Assembly: GCF_033843645.1 (NCBI RefSeq)
Contig: NZ_JAWXVZ010000013.1
Span: forward strand, 1 to 64,000
Source: Pseudovibrio zosterae
GTDB taxonomy: Bacteria > Pseudomonadota > Alphaproteobacteria > Rhizobiales > Stappiaceae
Reading direction: 5' to 3'
Length of the DNA: 64,000 nt
Numbering within the stretch: the stretch's first letter is position 1; every line of letters begins with the position of its first letter. This document shows, piece after piece, positions 50,153 through 58,816 of this stretch. The notes beneath the pieces are model-generated. The model was given only the letters and a program-made list of their open reading frames with translations. It was not told the DNA's origin and searched no databases. Made by a program: the position numbers and the translations under genes.

Positions 50153-51265
50153 ATGGATCTACGTGAGCCCTTCCTGTCTTTGCTGATCAACGGCACCGAG
50201 GTGGCGGCAAACCTTGCCCCGCACTTGTTGGAGTTCGCCTGGACGGATCACCTTCATGGGGCGGCAGACGAAGTCGCCGTCACCTTGCGCGACGATGCAG
50301 GCCTGTGGCGCGGGCCGTGGCGGCCTGAGCACGGTGACAAGGTCGTTGCATCCATCGGATATGTTGGTTTTCCGCCCATGCCCTGCGGAAGTTTTGAAGT
50401 GGATGTACCCGAAGCGTCCGGTGCGCGCCTCAATGATCGGGTCAGCTTTCGGGCAACTTCAGCCTATTTCAGCGAAGAGCAACGCACCAGGAAGTCCAAG
50501 GCCTTTGAAAACACAACCTTGAAAAAGGTGATCTCCGAGATCGCCACGGAGCTGGGCTATGCCGTCTCGGGCAAAATTGAAGAAATCCCGTTCCAGTACA
50601 AACGCCAGCGCCGCGAGCGGAGCCTTCAGTTTTTGCGGCGACTTTCTGAAGACTACGGTTATTTCTTCACCATCAAAGACAAGCAGCTCGTGTTCCACAA
50701 ACGCAAGGACCTGGAAGACAGAGCCCCGGTTCATCTCTTTGACCTGGTAGACGGCACCCCAATCATCAGGTGGCGGGCTAAGGATCAGACAGCCCAGACA
50801 TTTGGCAAGGCCAAAGTCTTGTACCACCATAGCCAGAAGAAAAAGCTGATCACCGGTGAAGCGGAAGACCCTTCAGTTGCATCCGGAGACACGCTCACGA
50901 TTGATGAACGTGTTGAGGATGGAGAGGAAGCGCAGAAGATTGCCGAGGCCCGTCTTGCCAAGGCGAACGAGGATGGGTTGACGGCCTCTTTGACCCTTGT
51001 CGGTAACCCGCTGCTGATTGCGGGACAGGTTGTGGCGCTGGGGTCAACCTTTGGCAAGTATGCCGCGCTCTATCTGGTGCACAAGGCGGTTCACAGGATC
51101 AAGCGCGGTTCCTACACCACTGATCTGGAGCTGAAGGCCATTCGCCAGGATGGTGCTGTGAAGAAACAAGACAGCGCAACAAGCAACGCCAGTTCTGCCA
51201 GCAGCACTGGTCTGTTCTCAGGGTCTGTTCAAGATCTTTCCAGACCAGCAGGCGAGACGTTTTAA
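50153..51265 (+). CDS. P2 gpD-like baseplate hub (VgrG/late control D family)
   Basis: 370-aa hub protein. The beta-barrel N-terminal part (LLEFAWTDHLHGAADEVAVT; GSFEVDVPEASG) and middle domain (RSLQFLRRLSEDYGYFFTIK) match the gpD/VgrG fold at the tail tip. ATG at 50153 is preferred to GTG 50132, which lies within the X gene. A low-complexity Ser/Ala tail closes it. Confidence 0.88.
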   Translation: MDLREPFLSLLINGTEVAANLAPHLLEFAWTDHLHGAADEVAVTLRDDAGLWRGPWRPEHGDKVVASIGYVGFPPMPCGSFEVDVPEASGARLNDRVSFRATSAYFSEEQRTRKSKAFENTTLKKVISEIATELGYAVSGKIEEIPFQYKRQRRERSLQFLRRLSEDYGYFFTIKDKQLVFHKRKDLEDRAPVHLFDLVDGTPIIRWRAKDQTAQTFGKAKVLYHHSQKKKLITGEAEDPSVASGDTLTIDERVEDGEEAQKIAEARLAKANEDGLTASLTLVGNPLLIAGQVVALGSTFGKYAALYLVHKAVHRIKRGSYTTDLELKAIRQDGAVKKQDSATSNASSASSTGLFSGSVQDLSRPAGETF

Positions 51266-51274
51266 GGAGCCACC

Positions 51275-51784
51275 ATGTCCCGAGTAACCGATGGCGAAGC
51301 CACAAGCCCGTTCAAGCGCGGCATCATTATAGAACATGGTACGGGGGGCAGAGCGCGGGTGGCGTTCCAGGATGAGGACCGTAATGCTTCTGCCTGGCTA
51401 TCCGTCAGCCAGCGTAACACCAAAGGGCAAAAGAGCTACGACATGCCTGCGGTTGGCACGCAGGTGTGGTGCCTTCTGGATGCCTATGGAGAGGACGGGG
51501 TCATCGGCGGCGCGGTCTGGTCAGACGAGGACGCGCCACCTTCTGAAGATCCGAACATTACTCATGAAGTTTTCGGGCCGCTGGAAATCTTCGTCAACAA
51601 GACCACAGGCGAGATGAAGATCAAAGGCGCGCCCAAGATTACTCTGGACGCAAGCCTGATCGAGCTAAGAGGTGAAGTGAAGATTGAAGGTGCCAGTGTC
51701 ACCCACAACGGCAAGGAAGTGGGTGAAACGCACGCTCACAGCGGCATTTTGCCGGGACCTGCCAATACCGGGCCAGTGGTTTAA
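51275..51784 (+). CDS. Baseplate spike protein V
   Basis: 169-aa P2 gpV-like spike. An OB-fold-like N-terminal half (GRARVAFQDEDRNASAWLSV; GTQVWCLLDAYGEDGVIGG) is followed by a beta-helical stem (KIKGAPKITLDASLIELRGE) and ends GKEVGETHAHSG; the HxH would coordinate the tip ion. AAGGAG precedes the ATG. Confidence 0.88.
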   Translation: MSRVTDGEATSPFKRGIIIEHGTGGRARVAFQDEDRNASAWLSVSQRNTKGQKSYDMPAVGTQVWCLLDAYGEDGVIGGAVWSDEDAPPSEDPNITHEVFGPLEIFVNKTTGEMKIKGAPKITLDASLIELRGEVKIEGASVTHNGKEVGETHAHSGILPGPANTGPVV

Positions 51785-51814
51785 GGGAAGGAGGTGTAAA
51801 GTTTACTACCCTTA

Positions 51815-52222
51815 CTAAAGACCTAAATGTGTTTTGGCTTTCGCCTCTAGGTAGCTCTTGGCGATGCCAACCAAAAGGTCAACGGTGAAGCCTCCTACCT
51901 TCTTAGCGCCTTCTTTGGTTTTCTCCCAAATTTCGTCGTCTTGGACACTATCTAGGAAATCATGCCCATCCCAAGTAATGCTATCGATGATGTAAGTCCC
52001 GTCACCAGGTTTACTGCCAATCTCAATGAAGGCGGCCTTGTCCAAAAGATTGAGGTGATATTCTAGTTTGTTGGCCTCTTCATTGTTCATGCCTATTGGC
52101 TCTAAACCAAGAACATCACCGACCTCATCGGAACGGGCAACAAATGTTCGCTTTCCGTCCTTCATCTGTAAGAGAAGGTCGCGAACATAATCCATGTCGC
52201 GGTCCATTTTAAATTCGCTCAT
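51815..52222 (-). CDS. DUF2513 family protein, inverted cargo gene
   Basis: 135-aa soluble protein of the DUF2513 pattern (MDRDMDYVRDLLLQMKDGKR, then ITWDGHDFLDSVQDDEIW and GGFTVDLLVGIAKSYLEAK). Function unknown; the family is common in mobile elements. Read opposite to all tail genes, between V and W, with its own GAGG site before the ATG at 52222. It is likely expressed from the lysogen. Confidence 0.82.
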   Translation of the reverse strand: MSEFKMDRDMDYVRDLLLQMKDGKRTFVARSDEVGDVLGLEPIGMNNEEANKLEYHLNLLDKAAFIEIGSKPGDGTYIIDSITWDGHDFLDSVQDDEIWEKTKEGAKKVGGFTVDLLVGIAKSYLEAKAKTHLGL

Positions 52223-52331
52223 ATTCAATCCTCACTAGATGATACACGTTCGGAACACTTCCGTAACCTCTACATCGCCCGCGCGGTAGCTTGCCGACAA
52301 CTAAAGGTTTTGGCAAGGACGTTTGCGGGCG

Positions 52332-52715
52332 ATGGTTTTAGATCCTCTCCATTGGCAGATTAGGTTGGCACAGGAAGATGATGCGCCTTGGAACGAGGCT
52401 GCAATCGGCCTTGATGACCTTGCCCAGAGCATCCGCCTGATCTGCCTGACGCCTAAGCTTTCTGTCCCAACCGAACCAGAACAGTTTTGCGATGCGCTGA
52501 GCTACGTCGACCGTGTGCCTGCTGAGGCCATTCCGGGCATCTCCAAAGAGATCTGGGAGGGCATTAGCCGCTGGGAGCCACGGGTGGTGTTGGATCGGGT
52601 TGATGTGGCCCAGGCGGGCTTTGCCTACTTCACTGCCTCCATTTACTGGCGTCCCCGTTCTGACGTGCTTGCCGAGCTTCAGCGCACCGATGTTGACCTG
52701 ATGAGGGTTGCCTGA
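52332..52715 (+). CDS. Baseplate wedge protein W (gp25-like)
   Basis: About 127-aa protein. VLDPLHWQIRLAQEDDAPW, then LDDLAQSIRLICLTPKLSV matches the GPW/gp25 wedge pattern. ATG 52332 is given; a TTG at 52323 sits at better distance from AAGGA and may be used instead. Overlaps the J gene by one base. Confidence 0.8.
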   Translation: MVLDPLHWQIRLAQEDDAPWNEAAIGLDDLAQSIRLICLTPKLSVPTEPEQFCDALSYVDRVPAEAIPGISKEIWEGISRWEPRVVLDRVDVAQAGFAYFTASIYWRPRSDVLAELQRTDVDLMRVA

Positions 52716-53857
52716 TGGTCGATCTCATCAAAGCCCTTAGCCCATCTGAGCTGATCCGGCGAGGCCCGCCGCAGCACTTCACTACTTCCGCCAAAGCGTG
52801 GAAGGAAAAGCTTGTGGCGTGGTGGGAAACCCATCCAGACGGCCCGCAGCGCAAGCTCTATCCCGGTCACTATGAAATGCTGCTCATCAACGTGCTGGCC
52901 TATGGCTTTTCGCTGTTGGGCAAAGAGGGTCAAGATGCAGCGGACAAGCGCTGGCTGTTGTTTGCCTCCGGCCATTCTCTGGATGTGGCAGCGGCTAACA
53001 ACGGCACCTTTCGGCTGAAGGCCAAGGCCGCCACAGTGACACTCAAGTTTACGCTTGAAGCACCGCGCACAAGCGATCTGGCTCTGCCTGAAGGGCTTTC
53101 GGTGGGCTCCGGGGCGTTTTCATTTGCACTTGATAGTCAGTTGATCCTGAAAGCAGGAGAAACGGAAGCCATTGGCCGTGCAACCGCTGTTACGCCGGGG
53201 GTCGAGGCCAACGGTCTGCTTGCGGGCCAGTTGACCCAGATGCCAGAGGGCTACCCGGATGTGAAGGTGGTCAATACCACCGCGAGCGAAGGTGGCACCG
53301 AGGACGAAACAGACGCTTCCTTGCTGGAGCGCGCAGCTCATGCCTTTGACCGTATTTCCAAGGCGGGACCAAAGGAAAGCTACCGCCAACAGGCCCGTGG
53401 GTTTTCACCTGACATTCTGGATGTGGAGGTACTGCGGCCTGAGCCAGGGAGAATCGAGCTTTATGTGCTGACCAAATCCGGGGCACCAAGCACCGCTTTT
53501 TGTAGTGACCTGCTGGCCTACATGGACCCGGAAACCAAGCGCCCTCAGGGCGATGATTTGAGTGTTCACCCGGCAGACCAAGTGGTGCTGGACATTACAG
53601 GCACGTTGAAGACAACCGGCGATTTCGAGAGCATTCGGCAGGCCGCCGAAGACGCCATTCGCAGCGCTGGTATGATCTGGTCGCAGCGGCTTGGGGAATA
53701 TCTGGCACTTTCGGCCTTAACACCAGCAATACGAGTTGTTGAGGGCGTCATTGATGTTCAGTTGGAGGTGAGCGGGCTTTCTGGCAGGCAGCTTGGATCA
53801 ACACAGTTCGCCGTCATCCGAGACATTACGTTAAGCGCGGAAACAAGCCATGGCTGA
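52715..53857 (+). CDS. Baseplate assembly protein J
   Basis: 380-aa baseplate J family protein (Mu gp47/P2 J). Landmarks: GHSLDVAAANNGTFRLKAKA near residue 90, DETDASLLERAAHAFDR near 200, and SYRQQARGFSPDILDVEVL. It forms the wedge ring with W and I. Stop overlaps the I gene start. Confidence 0.92.
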   Translation: MVDLIKALSPSELIRRGPPQHFTTSAKAWKEKLVAWWETHPDGPQRKLYPGHYEMLLINVLAYGFSLLGKEGQDAADKRWLLFASGHSLDVAAANNGTFRLKAKAATVTLKFTLEAPRTSDLALPEGLSVGSGAFSFALDSQLILKAGETEAIGRATAVTPGVEANGLLAGQLTQMPEGYPDVKVVNTTASEGGTEDETDASLLERAAHAFDRISKAGPKESYRQQARGFSPDILDVEVLRPEPGRIELYVLTKSGAPSTAFCSDLLAYMDPETKRPQGDDLSVHPADQVVLDITGTLKTTGDFESIRQAAEDAIRSAGMIWSQRLGEYLALSALTPAIRVVEGVIDVQLEVSGLSGRQLGSTQFAVIRDITLSAETSHG

Positions 53858-54602
53858 CCGGCGCTTTCCCCATACCCTGATCCCACCAAGCATCAACGAG
53901 CCCCGCTCACGCGCTGTGCTCGACGCCTTTGCGGCGATGGCCTCTGACTTTGACTTTTCGGTGCTGATGCAGCGCAACGGGCAAGAGATTTCTTCCGAGG
54001 CCTTGTCGCTTGCCCTTCACGACCGCTCATTGGAAGAGTTCATTGGTGAAGATGGACTGCCAGAGCCTTTGGCACGCAAACTGGTCGACAGGGCTTTTGA
54101 GCTTCACGAGAAAAAGGGGCGTGATGAAGGTGTCAAGCTTGCACAAAGCCTGCTTGGTATCGCCGCTGACATTGAGCATTGGTGGCAGCAGAGCCCGCAA
54201 GGCCCGCATGATACCCATGAGATCACGCTGAGGTTGGGCGATCTGGATGAGCCGCCTGAGGTGCCGCTCAGCCTTGAGGTGCAAAAAAGCGCATTCAAAT
54301 CAGTCGCAGCAACGAAGCGCCATTCGCAGGAGACAGCCACACGCTGGCTGTCCATTACGCGCACGCCAATTCGTTTTCGCGGCTTCGTGTCTGACCTTCA
54401 TCAAACAAAGGTCCTGCCTCCGATCTCCACCGAGCTATCTAGCGCCATGCCGCTTGGCATCGGCGCAGCCGCCTCAACCGGGGACGTCCTGCGCATCTGG
54501 CCATGGCGGCCTGACGTGATCTCAAGTCATGGCCCAGCCGGGGCAGCGGCGCACGTGCGCGCCCGTTTTGTAACCACAACCGTCTATCCGAGGCCTCTAT
54601 GA
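53850..54602 (+). CDS. Tail protein I
   Basis: 250-aa P2 gpI-like wedge protein (HDRSLEEFIGEDGLPEPLAR; ELHEKKGRDEGVKLAQSLLG; IEHWWQQSPQGPHDTHEITL). Encoded between J and the fibre gene as in P2; ATGA overlap with the fibre start. Confidence 0.88.
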   Translation: MADRRFPHTLIPPSINEPRSRAVLDAFAAMASDFDFSVLMQRNGQEISSEALSLALHDRSLEEFIGEDGLPEPLARKLVDRAFELHEKKGRDEGVKLAQSLLGIAADIEHWWQQSPQGPHDTHEITLRLGDLDEPPEVPLSLEVQKSAFKSVAATKRHSQETATRWLSITRTPIRFRGFVSDLHQTKVLPPISTELSSAMPLGIGAAASTGDVLRIWPWRPDVISSHGPAGAAAHVRARFVTTTVYPRPL

Positions 54603-56074
54603 GCAGTCCGACCTATTACACACGCCTGACCGACCATGGCTCGGCAGCGCTGAATGATGCCATTACTGGTGGCGGTGGTATTACCTTGAGCCAGTTGGCT
54701 CTTGGAGATGCCAACGGCACGTCCTATGACCCTGACGGCTCCGAAGCCGCTTTACGCAATGAGCTGCATCGTGTGCCGATCACCTCCATCACGCAGGATG
54801 TGCAGAACCCGGCATGGCTTGTCATTGAAGCAATTGTGCCCCCAGATGTGGGCGGCTGGTGGATCCGCGAGGCCGGGGTGTTCGATACGCAAGGCAACAT
54901 GTTCGCCATTGCGAAGTACCCCGAAACCTATAAGGCCATCCTTTCTGACGGAACGGCTTCTACGCTCACCATTCAGATCGTTTTGCAGATCACGAACACG
55001 GACGCCATCCAGCTCGTGGTCAATCCGCTTGATGGCTATGCCACCCAAGGCTGGGTGGTCTCGACCTATCCGTGGGCAACAAAAGCGGAAGCTGCTGATG
55101 AGACGGTTGAGCGCAAGGTGATCGACCCGAAACGGCTGCATGAAGCTCTGGCAGAGGTGATGCCGCCACGCGATCACACCCATCAGATGGACCAGATCGT
55201 TGGGTTGATCGCGGCGTTGAACGCAAAATCTGGTGGGGACCATACTCACCGCTATGCCCAGTTGGAAGACAAGCCGACCACACTCAATGAGCTTGGTGTG
55301 CTTGATGTCTACACCAAGGCGCAGGTGGATCAGTTAATCGCTGATCTGATCAGCGCCGCTCCGGGGGCTTTGAATACGCTTGATGAGCTCGCCGCCGCGT
55401 TGGGGGACAATCCCAACTTTGCAACGGATATACTAAATTCTGTGGGCGCAAAACTCGATGCCAACAAGGTCAGTGATTTCTCACTCACCGTGCTGGCATT
55501 AACAAGCTCCAGTGCATGGCGAAACAAGCTTGGTCTGGGATCTTTGGCCACCAAATCGACTTCCTATGTGGAGGGGCTTGTCGGCTCTGCCGTGCCTCCC
55601 GGCACTGTCGCCCACTATGATGGCACGTCCGCGCCTAATGGCTGGCTCATCCGAAATGGCGCAGCGGTTTCCAGGGCGACTTACTCTGACCTTTTTAACG
55701 TCCTCGGCACGAGACACGGTAGCGGCAACGGCTCAACCACGTTCAACCTGCCTGATGATCGAGGCCGGGTAGATCGCGGGCTTGATCTTGGTAAAGGGCT
55801 CGACCCAGGGCGTGTGATCGGCAGTTACCAGGGTGACGCGATCAGGAACATTACGGGTTCATCTTCTTTCTTTTCGAGCGGCGGGCTTGTGCATGGTGAT
55901 TCTGCACAAAGTGGCGCATTCAAGAAGGGGAGCATGAGAAATGGGCACATGGCCATGCTGAACTCCGGCACAAGCGGTGGCTATGATCTCGCCCTAGACG
56001 CCTCACAACAAGTCCCCACGGCGCACGAAAACCGCATGGTGAACACCGCCTATCTTCCGATCATCAAGTACTGA
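54599..56074 (+). CDS. Tail fibre protein with tail-collar domain
   Basis: 491-aa receptor-binding fibre. The N-terminal baseplate-attachment domain (about 1-160; YYTRLTDHGSAALNDAITGG) is followed by fibre repeats (ELAAALGDNPNFATDI, about 255-300) and a C-terminal tail-collar domain (GTVAHYDGTSAPNGWLIRNG, about 335-400; TTFNLPDDRGRVDRG). The Gly/Ser-rich end (400-491) is probably the variable receptor-contact tip. Confidence 0.92.
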   Translation: MSSPTYYTRLTDHGSAALNDAITGGGGITLSQLALGDANGTSYDPDGSEAALRNELHRVPITSITQDVQNPAWLVIEAIVPPDVGGWWIREAGVFDTQGNMFAIAKYPETYKAILSDGTASTLTIQIVLQITNTDAIQLVVNPLDGYATQGWVVSTYPWATKAEAADETVERKVIDPKRLHEALAEVMPPRDHTHQMDQIVGLIAALNAKSGGDHTHRYAQLEDKPTTLNELGVLDVYTKAQVDQLIADLISAAPGALNTLDELAAALGDNPNFATDILNSVGAKLDANKVSDFSLTVLALTSSSAWRNKLGLGSLATKSTSYVEGLVGSAVPPGTVAHYDGTSAPNGWLIRNGAAVSRATYSDLFNVLGTRHGSGNGSTTFNLPDDRGRVDRGLDLGKGLDPGRVIGSYQGDAIRNITGSSSFFSSGGLVHGDSAQSGAFKKGSMRNGHMAMLNSGTSGGYDLALDASQQVPTAHENRMVNTAYLPIIKY

Positions 56075-56082
56075 GGCGAATT

Positions 56083-56757
56083 ATGAGCACGAAAGTTGTC
56101 TATCAGCTCGACGACAAGGGCTATCTCGTTGGCGAAGCTTTGGCCCATGAAAGCCCATTGGAGGCTGGGGTATATCATCTGCCAGCGGGAACCGTGGAAA
56201 CGCCGCCTCCCGCTCTTTCCGCCAATCAGGCAGCTCGGTGGGCCGGGGCTTCATGGCACACGGTGCCTGATCATCGCGGCGAAGCATGGTTCGATGAAAG
56301 AGGCGAACCCGTTGAAATTCTGGATTGTGGCGATCCGGAGGAATTGGGCTTAACACGCAGTTTTACACCGCCGTCACCAACAACGGACGAGCTTCTGCAA
56401 GAGCTGGGCACCATTCGCAAGTCCGTGGAAGCGCAAGGTGTCCCAATCACGCTTGCATCTGGTGAACAGGATGAAGTGGACAGCGATGACAAAGCCCAGG
56501 CCAAGCTGCTCTCAATTCTGACACAGATCGACAAGGGGCTGCGTCCCGATCCAAGCACCTTCAAGTTCAAGAGCAACGTTTCTCGCAAGATCACCAATGC
56601 CGACATGCTCAGGATCGTTCAAGCGGTTCTGGCACACGTTCAGGCCTGCTTTGAAGCGGAAGGCGATGTGCAACGCCAGATCCGTTCCGGGGCTCTAGAC
56701 ACAAAGGAGGCCTTAAAGCCCGCCTTCGACTTCGCGCTAAAGCAAGAGATTGGTTGA
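56083..56757 (+). CDS. Tail fibre assembly-like protein
   Basis: 224-aa protein directly after the fibre gene. N-terminal segment (VVYQLDDKGYLVGEALAHES) and the PPALSANQAARW, then WHTVPDHRGEAWF pattern fit tail-fibre assembly/DUF4376-like proteins. The helical C-terminal half (about 120-224) resembles DUF4376 (SRKITNADMLRIVQAVL). Last gene of the prophage. Confidence 0.72.
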   Translation: MSTKVVYQLDDKGYLVGEALAHESPLEAGVYHLPAGTVETPPPALSANQAARWAGASWHTVPDHRGEAWFDERGEPVEILDCGDPEELGLTRSFTPPSPTTDELLQELGTIRKSVEAQGVPITLASGEQDEVDSDDKAQAKLLSILTQIDKGLRPDPSTFKFKSNVSRKITNADMLRIVQAVLAHVQACFEAEGDVQRQIRSGALDTKEALKPAFDFALKQEIG

Positions 56758-56820
56758 GGGTTGTAGGCGGAAGACATCCGGCGCTTTGTATTTGAAACCC
56801 CTTAATTATGGAGCGGAAGG

Positions 56821-56930
56821 CCCAGAGAAACACTCTGGGCACCGGGCCACATCTGGATAATCATCAGCAATTAATAGGTGCTCTAGAAGGGGTGTTAGAA
56901 AGGAGGTTTGAGATGCGTTTCTAACGCCCC
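56821..56930. repeat. Inverted repeats in the non-coding right arm
   Basis: After the last phage gene lie CCCAGAG-AAACA-CTCTGGG (56821-56839) and a larger hairpin with 13-bp arms, GGGGTGTTAGAAA (56889-56901) against TTTCTAACGCCCC (56918-56930), one G-T pair. The lack of T-tracts argues against simple terminators. The second may be a protein-binding or RNA structure. Confidence 0.6.
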
Positions 56931-56960
56931 AAGTGACCACCAAGTTCCATCAGAGCACTA

Positions 56961-57006
56961 TGCACTTCAAAACGCTCATTGATGCAGAATTTCGCGCCGC
57001 GCGACA
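56961..57006 (-). repeat. Right end with transposase-binding-like sites R1 and R2
   Basis: Read inward from 57006: R1 ATTCTGCATC starts at offset 17 (56990-56981), and R2 GAAGTGCATA at offset 39 (56968-56959). The 22-base step equals the Mu R1-R2 spacing. R2 with flank (GTGCATAGTGCTC) is nearly identical to L3 (GTGCATAGAGCGC). Confidence 0.65.
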
Positions 57007-57011
57007 TTTGT
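57007..57011. repeat. Target-site duplication TTTGT, right copy
   Basis: Directly follows the terminal CA of the prophage; matches 21712-21716. The undisturbed target would read ...GGGCGAGTTTGTTTGGCTTATCC across the two junctions. Confidence 0.8.
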
Positions 57012-57122
57012 TTGGCTTATCCAGAATATCGCGCCCAATGGTCAGGTTTCTCTATGGCCGGGTCAGGACTAGGCTGCCTCATGAAATGTTGAGAGGGCGC
57101 AGCGCGGCGCGAGGAGGAGAAG

Positions 57123-57533
57123 ATGGAAAAATACTCGGAGGGGCTTGAGGCATGGCTCACCGGCTTAAAGGGCGACCAAAAAGCGCAGATGTTGAACCAG
57201 TTGATTGCTGATGACTGCGTCTTCCGTTCTCCAGTGGTTCATACGCCGCAAGAAGGCAAGCAGCTGACATTCATGTATCTGTATGGTGCTTCGCAAGTGT
57301 TCCTCAAAGAAGGTACATTCAAGTACACGCGCATCATCGAACAGGGCCTTGATGCCGTTTTGGAGTTTGAGACAGAGCTCGATGGCATCCATATCAACGG
57401 CGTAGACATGATCCGCTTCAACGATGAGGGCAAGATAGCGGAGTTCAAAGTGATGTTGCGGCCGCTAAAGGCAGTTCAGAAGATACATGAGCTGATGATG
57501 GCGGAACTTGCCGCCTTCAAAAAGCCTGCCTGA
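57123..57533 (+). CDS. NTF2/SnoaL-like protein
   Basis: 136-aa soluble protein with the alpha+beta barrel pattern of nuclear transport factor 2-like folds (LIADDCVFRSPVVHTPQEGK early, MIRFNDEGKIAEFKVMLRP near the end). These bind or convert small hydrophobic molecules; activity cannot be read here. GGAGGAG precedes the ATG. Its promoter region is just to the right of the prophage insertion, so the phage may alter its expression. Confidence 0.78.
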   Translation: MEKYSEGLEAWLTGLKGDQKAQMLNQLIADDCVFRSPVVHTPQEGKQLTFMYLYGASQVFLKEGTFKYTRIIEQGLDAVLEFETELDGIHINGVDMIRFNDEGKIAEFKVMLRPLKAVQKIHELMMAELAAFKKPA

Positions 57534-57557
57534 AAACGGGGCGCGCGCATACATAAA

Positions 57558-57593
57558 AAGGCCGCCGAAACGTACTGACGTTTCGGCGGCCTT
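57558..57593. terminator. Bidirectional terminator
   Basis: Near-perfect 16-bp stem AAGGCCGCCGAAACGT (57558-57573) / ACGTTTCGGCGGCCTT (57578-57593) with a 4-base loop between the convergent NTF2-like gene and mnmA. Confidence 0.92.
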
Positions 57594-57613
57594 GCATTTT
57601 CTAGCTCTTCTGC

Positions 57614-58816
57614 TCAGTTGCCCGGCAGGCTCGCGGCTTCCCAGGATTTTCCAATGAGTGCCTGTAGCGCTTCTTCAGACTTCTGATCTTTCTCTGCTCT
57701 TTGGATCCAGCCACCGCCGAGGACGCGTGCGTTCTGGGTGTCTTCATCAAAGAAAACACATGCCTGACCTGGGGCAACGCCCAGCTCTCCGGAGATCAGT
57801 TCTACGGTGATCTCGTCGCCTTCCTTGCGCACGACGGCCTCGGTTGGCGGGCGCGTGGAGCGGACCTTCGCAAAAACATTCAGGCCTTCCGCCGGAATGT
57901 CTTCAAGGTGGCCGGGGCCAATCCAGTTCACGTTGCGCAGCAAAAGCTTGTGCGTTGCAAGCGCCTCTTTGGGGCCAACGATGACGCGGCGGTTCTCAGC
58001 GTCCAGATGAACCACATAAAGCGGCTCGCCAGTGGAAACGCCGATGCCACGGCGCTGACCGATGGTAAAATGAATGATGCCTTCATGTTGGCCGAGGACG
58101 CGGCCATCTACATGCACAATCTCACCTGGATCCGCTGCGTGCGGCCGAAGGCGTGCGATCACATCCGTGTACCGGCCTTGTGGAACGAAGCAAATGTCCT
58201 GGCTGTCGTGCTTGTCGGCAACGGCCAGACCGAACTCTTCTGCCAACTTCCGTACCTCAGGCTTTGTCATGCCGCCTAGAGGGAAGCGGATGAAGTCCAG
58301 CTGTTCCTGGGTGGTTGCGAACAGGAAGTAGCTCTGGTCACGGTCCAGATCGACCGGGCGGAACATGGCGTTGCGGTTGCCTTCCAGCTGGGTGCGCACA
58401 TAGTGGCCGGTGACCAACACGTCAGCGCCAAGATCCTTAGCTGTTTCCAGCAGGTCCTTGAACTTTACTGTCTGATTGCACGTGACACAGGGAATAGGCG
58501 TTTCACCGTTGATGTAGCTGTCAGCGAAGCGCTCGATCACCTGTTCTCTGAAGCGAGATTCATAATCCAACACGTAGTGGGGGATGTTCAGGCTCTCTGC
58601 CACGCGGCGTGCGTCATGGATGTCTTGCCCCGCGCAACAGGCGCCTTTTTTCTGAACTGCCTCGCCGTGGTCATAGAGCTGCAGGGTGACGCCGATCACG
58701 TCATAACCTTCGCGCTTCATCAAGCCTGCTACGACTGACGAGTCCACGCCTCCAGACATGGCAACAACCACCCGAGTGTCTTCCGGACGCCCGGGCAGGC
58801 CGAGACTGTTAAGCAT
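57614..58816 (-). CDS. mnmA: tRNA-specific 2-thiouridylase MnmA
   Basis: 400-aa enzyme that thiolates U34 of tRNA-Lys, -Glu and -Gln using ATP and sulfur relayed from cysteine desulfurase. PP-loop SGGVDSS at residues 21-27; catalytic Cys113 in IPCVTCNQ, second Cys in SQDICFVPQG (about 210), and the C-terminal OB-like barrel. Length slightly over E. coli MnmA (368 aa). The region 58817-59178 to fliK is divergent and should hold both promoters. Confidence 0.96.
   Translation of the reverse strand: MLNSLGLPGRPEDTRVVVAMSGGVDSSVVAGLMKREGYDVIGVTLQLYDHGEAVQKKGACCAGQDIHDARRVAESLNIPHYVLDYESRFREQVIERFADSYINGETPIPCVTCNQTVKFKDLLETAKDLGADVLVTGHYVRTQLEGNRNAMFRPVDLDRDQSYFLFATTQEQLDFIRFPLGGMTKPEVRKLAEEFGLAVADKHDSQDICFVPQGRYTDVIARLRPHAADPGEIVHVDGRVLGQHEGIIHFTIGQRRGIGVSTGEPLYVVHLDAENRRVIVGPKEALATHKLLLRNVNWIGPGHLEDIPAEGLNVFAKVRSTRPPTEAVVRKEGDEITVELISGELGVAPGQACVFFDEDTQNARVLGGGWIQRAEKDQKSEEALQALIGKSWEAASLPGN

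Larger units (their letters stand above)
21717..57006. mobile_element. Mu-like transposable prophage, about 35.3 kb
   Basis: Begins TG (21717) and ends CA (57006), flanked by a TTTGT duplication. Read inward, both ends start TGT and carry ATTCTGCA at exactly positions 17-24, with further agreement at T29-G30-A31. The gene order is that of Mu: leftward repressor, Ner, transposase A and B, early genes, GemA, Mor-like activator, lysis, terminase, portal, head. The contractile tail is of P2 type (U, X, D, V, W, J, I). All essential modules look intact, so the element may be active. Right of the end the chromosome continues with the NTF2-like gene and mnmA. Confidence 0.93.

Noticed and set aside
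21446..56781. Alternative prophage boundaries with TCCGG repeats (before 21451 and after 56773)
   Set aside because: TG/CA also fit there, but the left copy would place the tRNA-Met promoter inside the phage and the two ends share no terminal sequence, unlike the TTTGT-flanked ends.
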